Shown here: in pieces, positions 37,401-62,814 of the stretch
How the letters are laid out: every line of letters starts with the position of its first letter
Position numbering within the stretch: position 1 is the stretch's first letter
Assembly (NCBI GenBank): GCA_018857735.1
Contig: JABMCL010000835.1
Coordinates: forward strand, 167,501 to 231,500
Source: Alviniconcha marisindica
Lineage: Eukaryota > Mollusca > Gastropoda > Provannidae
Reading direction: 5' to 3'
Length of the DNA stretch: 64,000 nucleotides
Program-made: the position numbers and the translations under genes
Notes under the pieces: generated by a model
Seen by the model: the letters and a program-made list of their open reading frames with translations, nothing else
Told to the model about the DNA's origin: nothing
Databases searched by the model: none

Positions 37401-40400
37401 CATAAGTTCTACAATATGTCCTACTTCAGGCTTAGCACTTGTTCAGATCTATGGTATCAATCATTCAATGTGATCAGTAAAGCCCATCACTTCACTGTGC
37501 CTCTTGCTGTGTCAGCCTCACTCTCAGAAGTTTCCCCAGTGCTGCCTTTGAAACAGTTCTGGACAACAATGTCTTTGGTTTTCTTTCTCTTGTTACAAAT
37601 TTAGAATATTCATGAAAGACTCTCTCAAACATCAAAAAACAAACTTTCACCTGCAGACACATTTATTTGTAAGACTGTTTGCTAAGTTTCCAGGAACACA
37701 GTAGAAAGGAGAGCAATAAACAATTTCAAGTGTTTTACTTTTACTGTTTTAGTACAGCAACTAAAACACAATGGGACTGGAAGAAATCAAGTAAAGGTTA
37801 TTTTACTTTTTTTTGTTTTTGTTTCTGTCTGTTTGTTCAATTGTTGTTTTGTTTTAATTCTTATTACAGGGGTCGCGCTCATTGCAAAATTTTGCGTAAA
37901 TATTGCAATTTCGGGTGCCGTACGCATTTGGGCCATATCTCCGCGTCACCATAGCAAAATGACTGAACATCGATTCAGCAAGTTACGGCTCACTGGTGGC
38001 TGCCGCGTCACTCGACACTAGAGCGATTTGTAAACTCTGTGTGATCTCAGCCGTGGCTCCACACTCCTTCCTGGCACTGGCACTGCAAGTCCAGTCAATG
38101 AAGGGTGGAATCTGATCTGCACGACGAAGTAAATGCGCAAGCTGCTGTTATTTTGGTCTGTATGGTGATATTCCCCCCCCCCCCCCCCCCCCCAATCACT
38201 GACCTATGCGCGTTATAGTTGGTAGTGCCCTGTGTCTGTGAATAAAATTTGCGTATTTTTCCGAAGAATGACAATGATTTATTTGAACCGAATCCTTACG
38301 AACCCGTATCTGGAAGAATAATCGGTCTCCGTATCAGTCTGGCCAGCAAGAAATTGCGTATCCTGCTAAACTTATCACAATATCAGTGATAATTTCCGGT
38401 CAGTCGACAGAGGACACGATCCCGGTAAAATCCAAGGAGACGGTCGGAAATTCCTGGACCATTTTTAAAGTTATTTTGGGTCACAAATACCATCTCAATC
38501 ATTAAATGAGGTCCATATCTACCAATTACAGCCAAAATCAACTAAAGGTGAGTTTTTTTCACATATTTTAGTCTTTGATTGTTTCGAGTCGGCGTATGTT
38601 GCCCTTTGACATTTGACCTAGTTTTCCAGTAACAACCTGAATGGTTTCTTAGTGCCGATGTTAGCAAGGCAATCATACTCACCACTCAACGTTCAGAGGT
38701 TGCAATTTTTTCCATACATTTTCCGTGGGTTTTTAATTGCCGTAGCTTGTTGACGAGGTCGCTTACCTAGCAGCACTTCGTCAGCTTCATTCACCATTTG
38801 ATATCAAAACAATCAAAGACAAAAATATATGGAAAAAAATAACCTTTTGTTGCGGCTTTTGGCTGTAATCGGTAGATTTGAACCTCATTTAACAATTGTG
38901 ATGATACATGTGACCCAAAATAACTTTAAAAATGGTCCAGGAATTTCCGACCATCTCCTTGGATTTTACCCATGATCCCAAACATGCCTAGTCAGAATTT
39001 ACTCAAATGTAGACGACTACGAAGCCATAAACAAAATGCACGTTGACATCAAATATGAATGAGAGAAAATGGCGGCAGCCTCGATTTCAACTTCATCTCA
39101 TTACCAAATCCCGCGATAGACAAGAACTGGGTTTGCTGACATTGTTTGCACATCATGTCGCATACTATGTTCCGATCTATTCACACTCTTTATGAACGGC
39201 ATATTTACTGAACGTTTCCACTTTTTTGTGCACGGATAGACTTTCATTTTACTATTTTCGGCTGCTCACTTTATAGATCATGAACTCCATCAATTTCGCT
39301 TTGTGCACTAATTCCAAGGTGTATGCTGTAGGCTACGCATCTTTCGTATCAATGACGCAAAATATGTAATGTTTCACGTCGGTTAACGCAAATCTCTGAA
39401 AGGCAGCGCGACCCCTGTTATTACTTTAATTAAAAGTTTAAAAAGGAAAATTCAAAGCAGCAGATTGAAATAATCTGCAGCAAGTTGGAATGGAAACCTT
39501 TGAGAAAATCAGCTTCCATAACAGCGGCCTGTACACAAACATCTCAGTCCGCACCCCCATCGGGGTATGGCATTCACTAGCTGGTATGACACACTCGGGC
39601 CCAAATCCAAATCTTATTGCGTTCTGCGCACAGAAAACAACCTTTGTCCCTGGATGTCTTTGGTGTCGGGAAACTGATCAATGCTTATAAGCCCTATTGT
39701 TGGAAATGTGACGCCCAAGATTGTCGTATTTTATAACTTGAACTAGTTGAACTTGAAGGGAAACTTAACTCTTGATGACTACATTAACCAAAACCGATGA
39801 ACACAAATCCAACTGCAAATTCTGTCAACTTTCTGTTACAGATACACCGTAACAACAGTTTCATACAAACCTTGCGGGTTGTTGTCCGCCGCCTTGATTG
39901 GAAGGATTCATGCGAAACGATATCAACTAAAAATAATTTGCCAAATAAACAAAAAAAGATCCTCTCCAAACATCAGCAAAAGTAGAATACTTTGTCAGCA
40001 GTATCACAGCTACTTCGTCATCTTAGAATATCCGCCATCTTTGTAATAGTTGAGCTCGCGTTGCTTCAAATATTCGAGAAATAAAAATCGCCTTTACAAA
40101 ATATGAGAAGAACAAAAATGCTCTCTTCAGTTAATTTTAGAAGTCTGTCTTGAAATTATTTTTAATAAATGGTTAACTATATATTTTCCCGTGACCCTCA
40201 TTAAACATGTCAGCGCCCTGATGCAGACTTGTTCCGTTCGGGTTTAGGACTGCGTTATTATGGACAGTCCGTAAGGTAAAAATACAAAAAAGTGTGTGTG
40301 CTTCGCATGAAATATGCTTTACATTTGCACTTTCCCTGAGAGCGTTAGGTTTCATTTTAGTAAATCAGTTTCGTGCTCTGTTTCAGTGGCTTTGCCGAGC

Positions 40401-41854
40401 TGACGTGTCTGTTTCATAAGACATCGTCTGCTCGCCTTTTGACCAATTGTCTAATTCTCGTTTTGAGCAATTTCTGTTGATTCTGTATTTTTTACAATTG
40501 CGCAGGAATAACTTGTTGGTGAAGGGTCGTAGCCTAATTGTCTGCTTTATAGGCTGAACTCAATATATGTCGGTAAAACTCGATTCGCATGGCTACAGTC
40601 ACTGCCTCCTCGACACCTGACTGGTGAGGGCCGATGGGCTTTTTAAAACATTTTTTTTTAATTTTCTTTTTAAGATCGGTGATCACGGCCTTGTGACAAA
40701 ACACCAAGCATCAGTTTACGACATCCTTCCTCAAACCACTGTCATGATTGGTTACGCCATAGGTCTTCGTTGAGTGCTAATGGCAATACGTTTGTAACTG
40801 GTAATGTAAGTTGTAACACTATGAGTATGACTAGCACTACAGTCTAACATTAGTAACACTAACAGACAACTTAAATTATACTGATCAGGCATTTCTTTAC
40901 CACCCACATTGCTTATGCCAGCACAAATAAAATCCAAATCGCTTGAAATGAGATGGAGTTAAATTTTTCTACCGGGGGGAGACGCTCCATATGTTTGCAT
41001 GTTTTCAGTCTTGCTTAGTTATTATAATATAATTAGTAATACTAATAGTACGCAGACCTTTTAAATGGTACCAACAGTATCAGTGAACAGATACACAGAG
41101 ATGAGGAGTACATAGTTCAGGAGCTGTGTGAGAGTCGAGGTGGCCGTCCTGAGCTGCCGTCCTAACGAGCCTTCTGGTTTCCATGGACGTAAAGCTATAT
41201 TGAACCATGCTTCGGCGTTGGTTTCAGCTTGTCCCTAATATGTCATCTGACATCTGAGGACATTAAGCAACACTACCTACCTAGATGAGGAGTGACTGTC
41301 CCATCCCTAATATTGTGTAATAAGCCTATGGTTTCTGTAGATGTTAAGCACCATGTTTACTTACTTAGGTGTGACCCATCAGTGGCATAACCAATTATGG
41401 CAGAGTTCGGAGGAAGGGTGTTGGAAAGTGAGGCTTGGGATTGGAGTGTGAACTGTGCAATGAATTAACTCTGTTGGGAAAACATTCATATTTCAGTTCA
41501 TTTTCCAAACTGAGGAGGGAATTATCAGCTTTTGAAAAGGAAAGCTGTTTAGCTGAGTGTAGTTTTCTCTAGGGGATGCTGCAAAATGGGTACAAACTTG
41601 GGACTGGGAGTCTGTTTCGTGAGGAATAAGTTTCATGTTTGACAATGTCTGACACCAGTTGGAGTTTGCCAGCCATTGGCCAGATGGGCCTAGGTAGCCA
41701 GACTTGGGGTAGCTGCAGATCACTGATCAGAAGTGAAAACCTTTTCTTCTTTTTTTAAACCAAATTCCTGGCATCTCTGTGTCTCTGTGTCTCTGTCTCT
41801 GTCTCTGTCTCTGTCTCTCTCTGTCTCTCTCTGTCTCTGTCCCCCTGTTTTTTC

Positions 41855-41885
<31 letters not shown>

Positions 41886-41901
41886 CTCTCTCTGCAAAAC
41901 C

Positions 41902-41970
<69 letters not shown>

Positions 41971-44900
41971 AATGACATTGCATAGTTATGATAGTACCTT
42001 ATCTTTCAGCCAGTGACCAGTTAAACAACACTGTTTTGGCACAAAGACACAGACATACAGAAAACAAATTGAATGTTTACCCAACAAATTTCACCATTAT
42101 AGTTAAATACATCATATATATATATATATGACAAAGTGCCAAAAGGTGTGCATGAAAAGAGGACACAGTGGGTTTAAAAAAAAAGTATGAAATAAAGTAA
42201 AAAGAAGTGGGTTTTTTTAGAATGTTTACTATATTGGTAATCATCACTTCAAAGTGGAAGATAACGATTTTTATTATTTTTTTGAAAAAAAAGGAGTTTT
42301 AAAAAGATGAAAAGTGTATTTGTGGGTTGCCCTGGATTGCGACCAAAGTGCACTGTTGGCGGGTAAATTATTTTTTTTTTATTTCCCACCACTTTAAACA
42401 GTTTGGGATGTCCCATAAAAATTTTAAAATTTAAATTTTTGCAGCCTGATTTTTTTAAAAAAATTTGACATGTACTGTTTGCCCCAAATACCTGACTTTC
42501 CGACAATTTTAAAATATTTTACCTTTTCTTTCTGACAACAAAAAAAAAAAAATTTTCATCCATTCTCCCATTCAGACATTCTAGCGTAGGTAACAGACCC
42601 CTGGAAAGTCAGTTTTGAGGAATTTGTTTCTTTTCTTAAAACAACAAAAAACTAAACAAAGGTAAAAAACAGAATTGGCAAAAATTTGGGGGCCAAGTTT
42701 TGGGGAATTTTGAATTTTTTGGGGAAAAACTCATTTCTCTTCAACTACAAATTTTAAAACATATATTTAAACACAGTGCTACATTCAACTTATGATTGTT
42801 GGTTTTTGTTTTACTGCAGAATCAAAAATGTCGAACATCAGCTTGCGACAGTCATAAGACTTGAAAATACAACATTAAATTTTCCTTTTAAACCACAGCT
42901 AAGAAAAGAAAACCCCAAAAAAACATAAAAAACCATTGTTTTTGGGGGTGTTTCTCCCCAAAGGCTTAGCTGCTTAAACCCCCACACAACCAAACAAACA
43001 TTTTTGGGGGCGGGAAACTAAGGTAAAATTTTTGGAAGGGCAAGAATTAAGGGGGACAGGAGACATTTTCGTGGTTTAAATCCTTTATTGCGTTGGGAAA
43101 AAAAATTTTCCTGTAGCCCAGTATGACATTAAGGGGGGCCCTGGGTATAAAAAGGGAAAGGGGGAATGTTTGGGCTCCTTGTAATTTGGGATAGTCCCCC
43201 TTTTATTCACTTGGTGTCATTTGGCTAGGGAGCCAGGGTGTGGGGGAAGTTAAAAAAGGGTTCCCCATTCTTGCTTTCCTGCACCTATGTTGGAGATATG
43301 GTCAGCCTAGTCAGCCAGTCAGCATGTTGTTGCACTGGATATCCTGCGGCATCTCTGTGGTGTCCACCATGCTCCCCTTTTGCTGTAAGACTCTAGGCGG
43401 TTGATCAGGTTGTTGTTTGGGTGCCAGATAGAGCTTGCATATTCCAGGACTGGTGTGACAACTGCCTTGTAGGCCTTGCCTTTTAAAAAAGGTGCTGATC
43501 TTCGGGGTTTTCCCCCCAAAACCCCAGGGTCCTGCTTGTTTTGTTGGTGATGTTGAGGGGCCCTCCCAGGTGGCGCCCTAAAGGTCAGTGTGACCCCAAA
43601 AGTGATACTTTTACTGACTTGAGCCCCGGCCATGAAAGATGGTAGTTTTTTCCTTTTTCTTTTAGTAACACTTAGGATTTTACATCTGTCCGGGTGGAAG
43701 CTTTCTCATTACCCATACAGAAATTTTTAGATCATTTTGGAGTATTGCTTGATTTTTCGCTGTGGGATGGGCACTGACAGAGGGTGTCATCTTCAAACGA
43801 TCTGTCTGGAGGTAGGCTGTTGTGGCAGCTAGGTCACTGATTATAGGACAAACAATTCTGGGCCAAGAACCTGCCTTAAGGCACCTCTGAGTCCCATGGG
43901 ACAAAGTTCGACTTCATACCATCAACATGACAGCTTGTTGATTCTCAGGAAGCTCTTGATCCATGTTTTTTCTACCGGTGATCCCATAATGGGACAATTT
44001 GGAAGCCAGGCCACAAGGTCTACCAGTTTCCTGCCTGAAAGTCATGGCCCAGTTCACTGATTTTTTGTGATTAGGCCAAGGAGTTTTGGGGTTTCCCCAT
44101 GAGCAACCACATCTGAAGCCATGTTGTTCGGGGCTATGTGATTGTTTCCCTAAAGAGCTCTTTATGACAATGCGAGGATCTTGCACTAGTTGCAGTGACC
44201 TTTGAAGGGAATTTTGGGCGGAAAATTTTTTGGGAAAGGTAGCATTCTTAAAGGGAAAATTTTGATAAGTGTGGTTTTTCCAATCTTCGGCCCAGTGCCT
44301 TTACTGAATGAGGAGTTGATATCAAAGGGCATATCATAGCAGGAGCAATATTGTCCTACTCCTGGTCATGTCAGCAGTTATTGGGTTAAAATAATAAGAC
44401 ATTTAAAAAACATGAGAAACATCATCAAAAAAAATTTCTATCCCCCAAACATAATGTTTTCCAAAAATACAAAAGAATAATTCAATAAAAAAAAAAGTTC
44501 AAACCTTAACTAAAAAACCAAAAAAGCAAAAAAAAAGTCTAGGGGTACTTTTCTAAAACCCTCATAAAAGAAATCTTAGTACCCTTTCAAAAATTAAACA
44601 AAGAGGTGGGCAAATGTCATCAGCACCCTTTTGGGGTAACCCTGACGTCCGACCACTTAATTTCCCCGTAATTTTTTTAATATTTTTTTTAAAGTTTTTT
44701 ATGGTCCCCTCCCCGATTTCACAGGTCGATCTTGTCAAACGAAGCGCTATGCAATGTTGGGATGGCAACTGTCATATTTAAAAAATGTCTGCACTGTGCA
44801 ACTGGAAGTTAATTTTACGCCACCTGGTGATCGGACCCAAATTACAGCAAGAAACTCATGCTGCAATATAATTCTTCATTGCGATACCAGCACAACGTCA

Positions 44901-45115
44901 GCCACCGCAAATCTCCCCCTTTGCTTAAAACGAACTTCGTCCTACTGCGCTCTAACCTGAACACAAAAGAAACTAAATAACTATTAACTAGCTGATTTAA
45001 TAAAATAAACGTGTAAAATTGTGATCGGACGTCAAAAATGGTCGGACGTCACCCCCACAACAATAATTGCGACGTACCTTTCAATGTTCGCAGCAGAAGA
45101 TTCCTTCGACGCCAT
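28240..45115 (-). CDS. UBE3A: UBE3A (E6AP), HECT-type E3 ubiquitin-protein ligase, eleven coding exons
   Basis: Joining the eleven exons listed below gives 915 residues, against about 850-875 in vertebrates. Seen: AZUL zinc finger with Cys47, Cys52, Cys57 and Cys60; a Ser/Gly-rich linker at about 105-158; the conserved UBE3A middle region; and a HECT domain from about residue 560 with catalytic Cys883 in [14 protein letters not shown] and the C-terminus GFGML. Known: HECT ligases take ubiquitin from an E2 onto this Cys and pass it to substrates; UBE3A acts in nucleus and cytosol, and AZUL binds the proteasome subunit PSMD4/Rpn10. No frameshift or missing key residue is seen. The first exon is inferred from frame and context, the rest from strong family similarity. 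The gene lies head-to-head with NFXL1. Confidence 0.96.
28734..28877 (-). CDS. UBE3A: UBE3A exon 10 (HECT C-lobe)
   Basis: Acceptor CTGATGCAG, donor GTGAGT. It encodes [20 protein letters not shown] to ARNGPDSD (residues 829-875), with the typical [13 protein letters not shown] block. The two leftover bases join exon 11 to give Lys876. Confidence 0.96.
28995..29350. repeat. Degenerate minisatellite of about 45-60 bp in UBE3A intron 9
   Basis: About seven units built on CACTTCACAACATTTCAGGC, TGTTTGCACAGAAATCT and close variants. It lies between exons 9 and 10. Confidence 0.85.
29426..29499 (-). CDS. UBE3A: UBE3A exon 9 (HECT)
   Basis: A 74-bp exon with acceptor TTGGGCAG and donor GTAAGT. It encodes [17 protein letters not shown] to QTI (residues 804-827); the TEYDGG block matches vertebrate UBE3A. 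Too short to stand out as a plain reading frame. Confidence 0.95.
30123..30278 (-). CDS. UBE3A: UBE3A exon 8 (HECT)
   Basis: Acceptor CTTTTCAG, donor GTAAGT, phase 0 at both ends. It encodes [14 protein letters not shown] to ELLVCGCK (residues 752-803), with [20 protein letters not shown] strongly conserved. Confidence 0.97.
30529..30696 (-). CDS. UBE3A: UBE3A exon 7 (HECT)
   Basis: Acceptor GTGTTGACAG, donor GTGGGA. It encodes [20 protein letters not shown] to AVTQNNKQ (residues 696-751), the E2-binding part of the HECT N-lobe by homology. Confidence 0.95.
30915..30985 (-). mobile_element. tRNA-SINE 3' end fragment
   Basis: On the minus strand it reads CATTGTAAGTGCTCTGGG and TGAGATGGGTGTCATAAATA, matching the tail of the SINE at 12075-12606. 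Confidence 0.6.
31246..31324. repeat. G-rich homopolymer region
   Basis: Two G runs separated by a GGGAGAGGGGAGAGAG patch in UBE3A intron 6. Confidence 0.9.
31394..31480 (-). mobile_element. SINE-like family A copy
   Basis: On the minus strand it reads TAGCATGGACTAGTTGTCAG and TTTGAGTTC before (CT)n. It is more diverged than the copies near 51 kb. Confidence 0.65.
31577..31782 (-). CDS. UBE3A: UBE3A exon 6 (HECT N-lobe)
   Basis: Acceptor TTTTGCAG, donor GTAAGA. It encodes [15 protein letters not shown] to [10 protein letters not shown] (residues 628-695) with the conserved [18 protein letters not shown] helix and PMVVYRKL. Confidence 0.97.
32095..32345. repeat. Degenerate minisatellite of about 45 bp in UBE3A intron 5
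   Basis: Repeats of TGATCTGGGATAAATGTCAA followed by ACATCAAGAGGGGCACTCAC-like sequence, about five units. Confidence 0.85.
33333..33477 (-). CDS. UBE3A: UBE3A exon 5 (HECT N-lobe)
   Basis: Acceptor ATTGTCCAG, donor GTGAGT. It encodes [16 protein letters not shown] to EELFNPDI (residues 579-626), including the near-invariant [17 protein letters not shown] block of HECT domains. Confidence 0.97.
34398..34535. repeat. (TG)n microsatellite cluster in UBE3A intron 4
   Basis: Three short TG tracts within 170 bp of exon 4. Confidence 0.9.
34703..35961 (-). CDS. UBE3A: UBE3A exon 4: central region and start of HECT domain
   Basis: The large exon (1259 bp, residues 160-578) has acceptor TTTTTCCAG and donor GTGAGT. 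It includes conserved blocks such as [37 protein letters not shown] and [17 protein letters not shown]. An acidic stretch ([14 protein letters not shown]) matches the acidic linker of vertebrate E6AP in position. Confidence 0.97.
36483..36877 (-). CDS. UBE3A: UBE3A exon 3: AZUL zinc finger and Ser/Gly-rich linker
   Basis: Acceptor CTGTTCAG, donor GTAGCC. It opens [16 protein letters not shown] and continues with [14 protein letters not shown], the AZUL (amino-terminal zinc finger of Ube3a ligase) Cys pattern, then RARLCDG. The second half is a low-complexity Ser/Gly/Ala linker, which is probably disordered. Confidence 0.95.
37181..37222 (-). CDS. UBE3A: UBE3A exon 2 (42-bp microexon)
   Basis: Acceptor TTGTTTCAG, donor GTAAGT. 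It encodes [13 protein letters not shown] (residues 14-26) and the first two bases of Met27, whose G is supplied by exon 3. The split ATG matches the position of the alternative start Met (MKR) in vertebrate UBE3A. Confidence 0.8.
37867..39417. mobile_element. Non-autonomous DNA transposon with inverted-repeat core and 6-bp target duplication
   Basis: Ends CAGGGGTCGCGCT and AGCGCGACCCCTG are perfect inverses. Both sides carry TTATTA (37861-37866 and 39418-39423), a likely target-site duplication. Inside, 38424-38584 and 38807-38970 form long inverted arms (for example GGTAAAATCCAAGGAGA against TCTCCTTGGATTTTACC). No transposase ORF. The CAGGGG end resembles hAT elements, but the duplication is 6 rather than 8 bases, so the superfamily is open. 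Confidence 0.85.
40690..40940 (+). repeat. Dispersed repeat family B copy
   Basis: Same block order as 4885-5110: CCAAGCATCAGTTTACGACAT, GGTTACGCCATAGG and TTGCTTATGCCAGCACAAAT. Confidence 0.65.
41030..41445 (+). repeat. Dispersed repeat family B, interrupted forward copy
   Basis: The first half (CAACAGTATCAGTGAACAG) is near 41070 and the second half (CATAACCAATTATGGCAGAG) near 41384, separated by about 250 bp with a GGACGTAAAGC-type repeat end. Confidence 0.6.
41780..41966. repeat. (TCTG/TC)n and (CA)n compound microsatellite
   Basis: Impure CTGT/CT block to about 41892, then (CA)n at about 41902-41966. Confidence 0.95.
43318..44190 (-). pseudogene. Decayed non-LTR retrotransposon (LINE) reverse transcriptase fragment
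   Basis: Minus-strand fragments in three frames show reverse-transcriptase features in order: EQHGFR near 44110, [13 protein letters not shown] near 44000, a FEDDTL block (YADD-type catalytic box) near 43793, and the C-terminal [16 protein letters not shown] near 43440. Frame changes between them mean no intact enzyme. They may reflect decay or consensus errors in this stretch. The clade is not resolved. Confidence 0.75.
45078..45115 (-). CDS. UBE3A: UBE3A exon 1 (putative start codon exon)
   Basis: ATG at 45115-45113 opens [12 protein letters not shown] and stops at donor GTACGT (45077 onward). The leftover AG joins the first T of exon 2 as Ser, keeping frame. Upstream lies promoter-like sequence. 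The gene also has the internal Met27 that matches the usual start of the shorter vertebrate isoform, so translation could begin there instead. Confidence 0.6.
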
Positions 45116-45119
45116 TCAA

Positions 45120-45360
45120 ATCAAATGTGACCGGGAAGTGTCACGTGGTGCCTTCGTGTTTGTTGACAAGTGTAAACCTATAATTTTTTTTTTTCGCTCA
45201 CAACTTGTTAGATGGGCGGACGTCATATCTTACGACAATATTTGAGGAGCGGCAAAAAATTTTTTAAAGTAACAAAAATTGTTTGGTTAAATCTTTTCAA
45301 AGCTGCTGAGTGATTTACCGCGAGTCTGATGTGATATGACGTCACTTCCGCTCATGTCAA
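45120..45360. promoter_or_regulatory. Probable divergent UBE3A/NFXL1 promoter with CRE-like, E-box and ETS-like sites
   Basis: Seen: palindromic E-box CACGTG at 45142-45147; full CRE TGACGTCA at 45337-45344 overlapping an ETS-like CACTTCCGC; further GGACGTCA half-sites at 45027, 45044 and 45218, and TGACGTC at 44643. It sits directly upstream of the putative UBE3A ATG and about 1 kb before the NFXL1 start codon. No TATA box is evident at either start. Promoter function and sharing are inference. Confidence 0.55.
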
Positions 45361-45788
45361 AGGGGCCCGGTTGTTTTCAGTCTGTTGGGCGAAAGTTGCG
45401 TTTCGTATTACGACACAGATGACCTCCGATCAAATAAAATTGATCCTTTTTAAAAGCATAATTTGTTGGAAGTTTTTTTGATGCATGGATCTTGTAAAAC
45501 GATCTTTCGGAACATAACAGATGTGATAAAAATAACTTTTCCTTGTTTTTTTTAACCAAACCACGCCGGGAAAAGGGGTTTTGGGAAATGCCCGGGGACT
45601 ATTAAAATTTTGGAGAAATGACGGACATATTTCCCAAACCCCCTTCAAAATTTCTGCTGCTATTATTTCAACTATATCCTCGTTCATTTTCCCCACATTC
45701 AACCCCCACTAATGACAAAATTTTGTTTAAAAAACTTTTAAATTTTTAAAAGTCCCCCCATTGCAGAAACCCTTTTTGGCCCTTTGTC

Positions 45789-45852
45789 CTTATATATATA
45801 TATATATTTTATATATATATATATATATATATTTTATATTTTATATATATAT
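45789..45852. repeat. (TA)n microsatellite
   Basis: AT-alternating tract with TTTTATA breaks between the putative promoter and NFXL1 coding exon 1. Confidence 0.95.
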
Positions 45853-46327
45853 TTCTTCATGCTATTACTGTTAAAATTGTTACTAGTGTTAGTGTTGGTA
45901 TTAGTGTCATCCAAAGAGTGGCTCATTGGCTGAATTGATTCAGGATGCATTGCCCATATATTACCAAGCTAAATAATGCACATTTTGTGATTGTGTGCTT
46001 TTGCAGTTGACTGGGGGCCAGTTTAGTTTTGTTAGCAATAAGTGAATAACACTGCCTAGTGCACAATAGTGTAGAGCATGTAGAGACATACTTATGTAGA
46101 ATTGGAAGAATACCAGTTCCTCTTCCACACTGTGTGCTTACTAAATGAGTCAAAACAGCATTAAAAACAAGGGATGTGTCGCTGAAATTATGTGAAATCT
46201 TATTTTTACCTTTCAGGTTTAAAAGATGTCAAAACCATTCCTTATTCAAATTATTGAAAAAAATACTAATTGTTTTCTGTTACAGAGGTGAAACTCAGGC
46301 AATGCAGTGAATGACAGCATCTGCTTG

Positions 46328-61988
<15,661 letters not shown>

Positions 61989-62814
61989 GTCATTTTGTTT
62001 GTTTTTTATCTTTTATTTCCACAGTGGTTGGCTGGGTGTTTAAAATCAGTTATCTGCCTGTCTTTATTCCCCCCAAAAAGTGTTCAGTGTTTGTGTTGCT
62101 TGTATTTCTGTCATTTGTTTCTGTGTTGATGAAAAAGGTTTTTGCTCCACATGAGTTGATACATGGCGTTTACCTCAGATAGCTCAAATCCTGTTTTTGT
62201 TAAGCTTTTTTTTCTTATTATTTTCTCTTTTCTTTTCTGTTTCTAATCACACTAATGGTAACTGTTTTGGGGTATTAAAAAATCTGAAAGAAGGATGACT
62301 TCACATGTTCTAAAACTAGACCCCAAAACAAAAGATTGAAAAGAATGCTTATTTGATACTACAAAACACAACATGCAGATTTCTGGGGTAATCCTTTTTT
62401 TTTCAAGAGACAAAACAACACACAGTGAAACATCGAAAAAATTAAATGCAGGCTACTTATCTGCTTTTGGTTGTGGTGTATTTGTGTCCAGCATTTGGAA
62501 GGTTGTTTTGGGGTACATTTTCAGGTCTCTCTGTTTCTGACTGACGTTGTTTCAGTCCCTGTTTGTTTGTTGTCCTTCGCTGGATTTCTTTGGCTTTAGC
62601 ATCGCTGCGCTGACAGTGATACGCTGTGGTGCAAAGAGTTGGACCAGCCTGGCTTCCATCTGGACCAAAGGCTGAACAGTAATAGCTGGACTTGCTGTGA
62701 AGTTTTTTTTATGTGTCGACACCAGACTTCAACAGGTAGTTGGTGTTTCCCTGCGGGTCATGTCCAGTCAAACACCAGCTGTTCTGATGTAGACATGGAC
62801 AGTCTGCTGTGGAC
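61989..62814 (+). other. NFXL1 3' flank
   Basis: Presumed 3' UTR and flank, T-rich. Candidate weak poly(A) signals ATTAAA near 62274 and 62439. No other gene. Confidence 0.55.

Larger units (their letters stand above)
37223..45077 (-). other. UBE3A intron 1 (inferred)
   Basis: About 7.9 kb. It holds a 1.55-kb foldback element, family B copies, CT/CA repeats at 41780-41966, a decayed LINE and an odd homopolymer-rich stretch, all listed separately. The rest, 37223-37866 and 39424-40690, shows no feature. Confidence 0.55.
42160..45780. other. Homopolymer-rich stretch of doubtful base quality
   Basis: Unlike its surroundings, this stretch is full of 3-6 base runs side by side (GGGGTTTTCCCCCCAAAA near 43503, similar patches near 42720, 43030 and 45570). 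It may be a low-accuracy consensus. Gene and repeat calls inside it should be read with this in mind. Confidence 0.5.

Noticed and set aside
40000..40060. AAGATGGCGG-type start context on the minus strand as UBE3A first exon
   Set aside because: The frame stops after six codons and no suitable donor precedes the stop. The exon at 45078-45115 has both a donor and the right phase.
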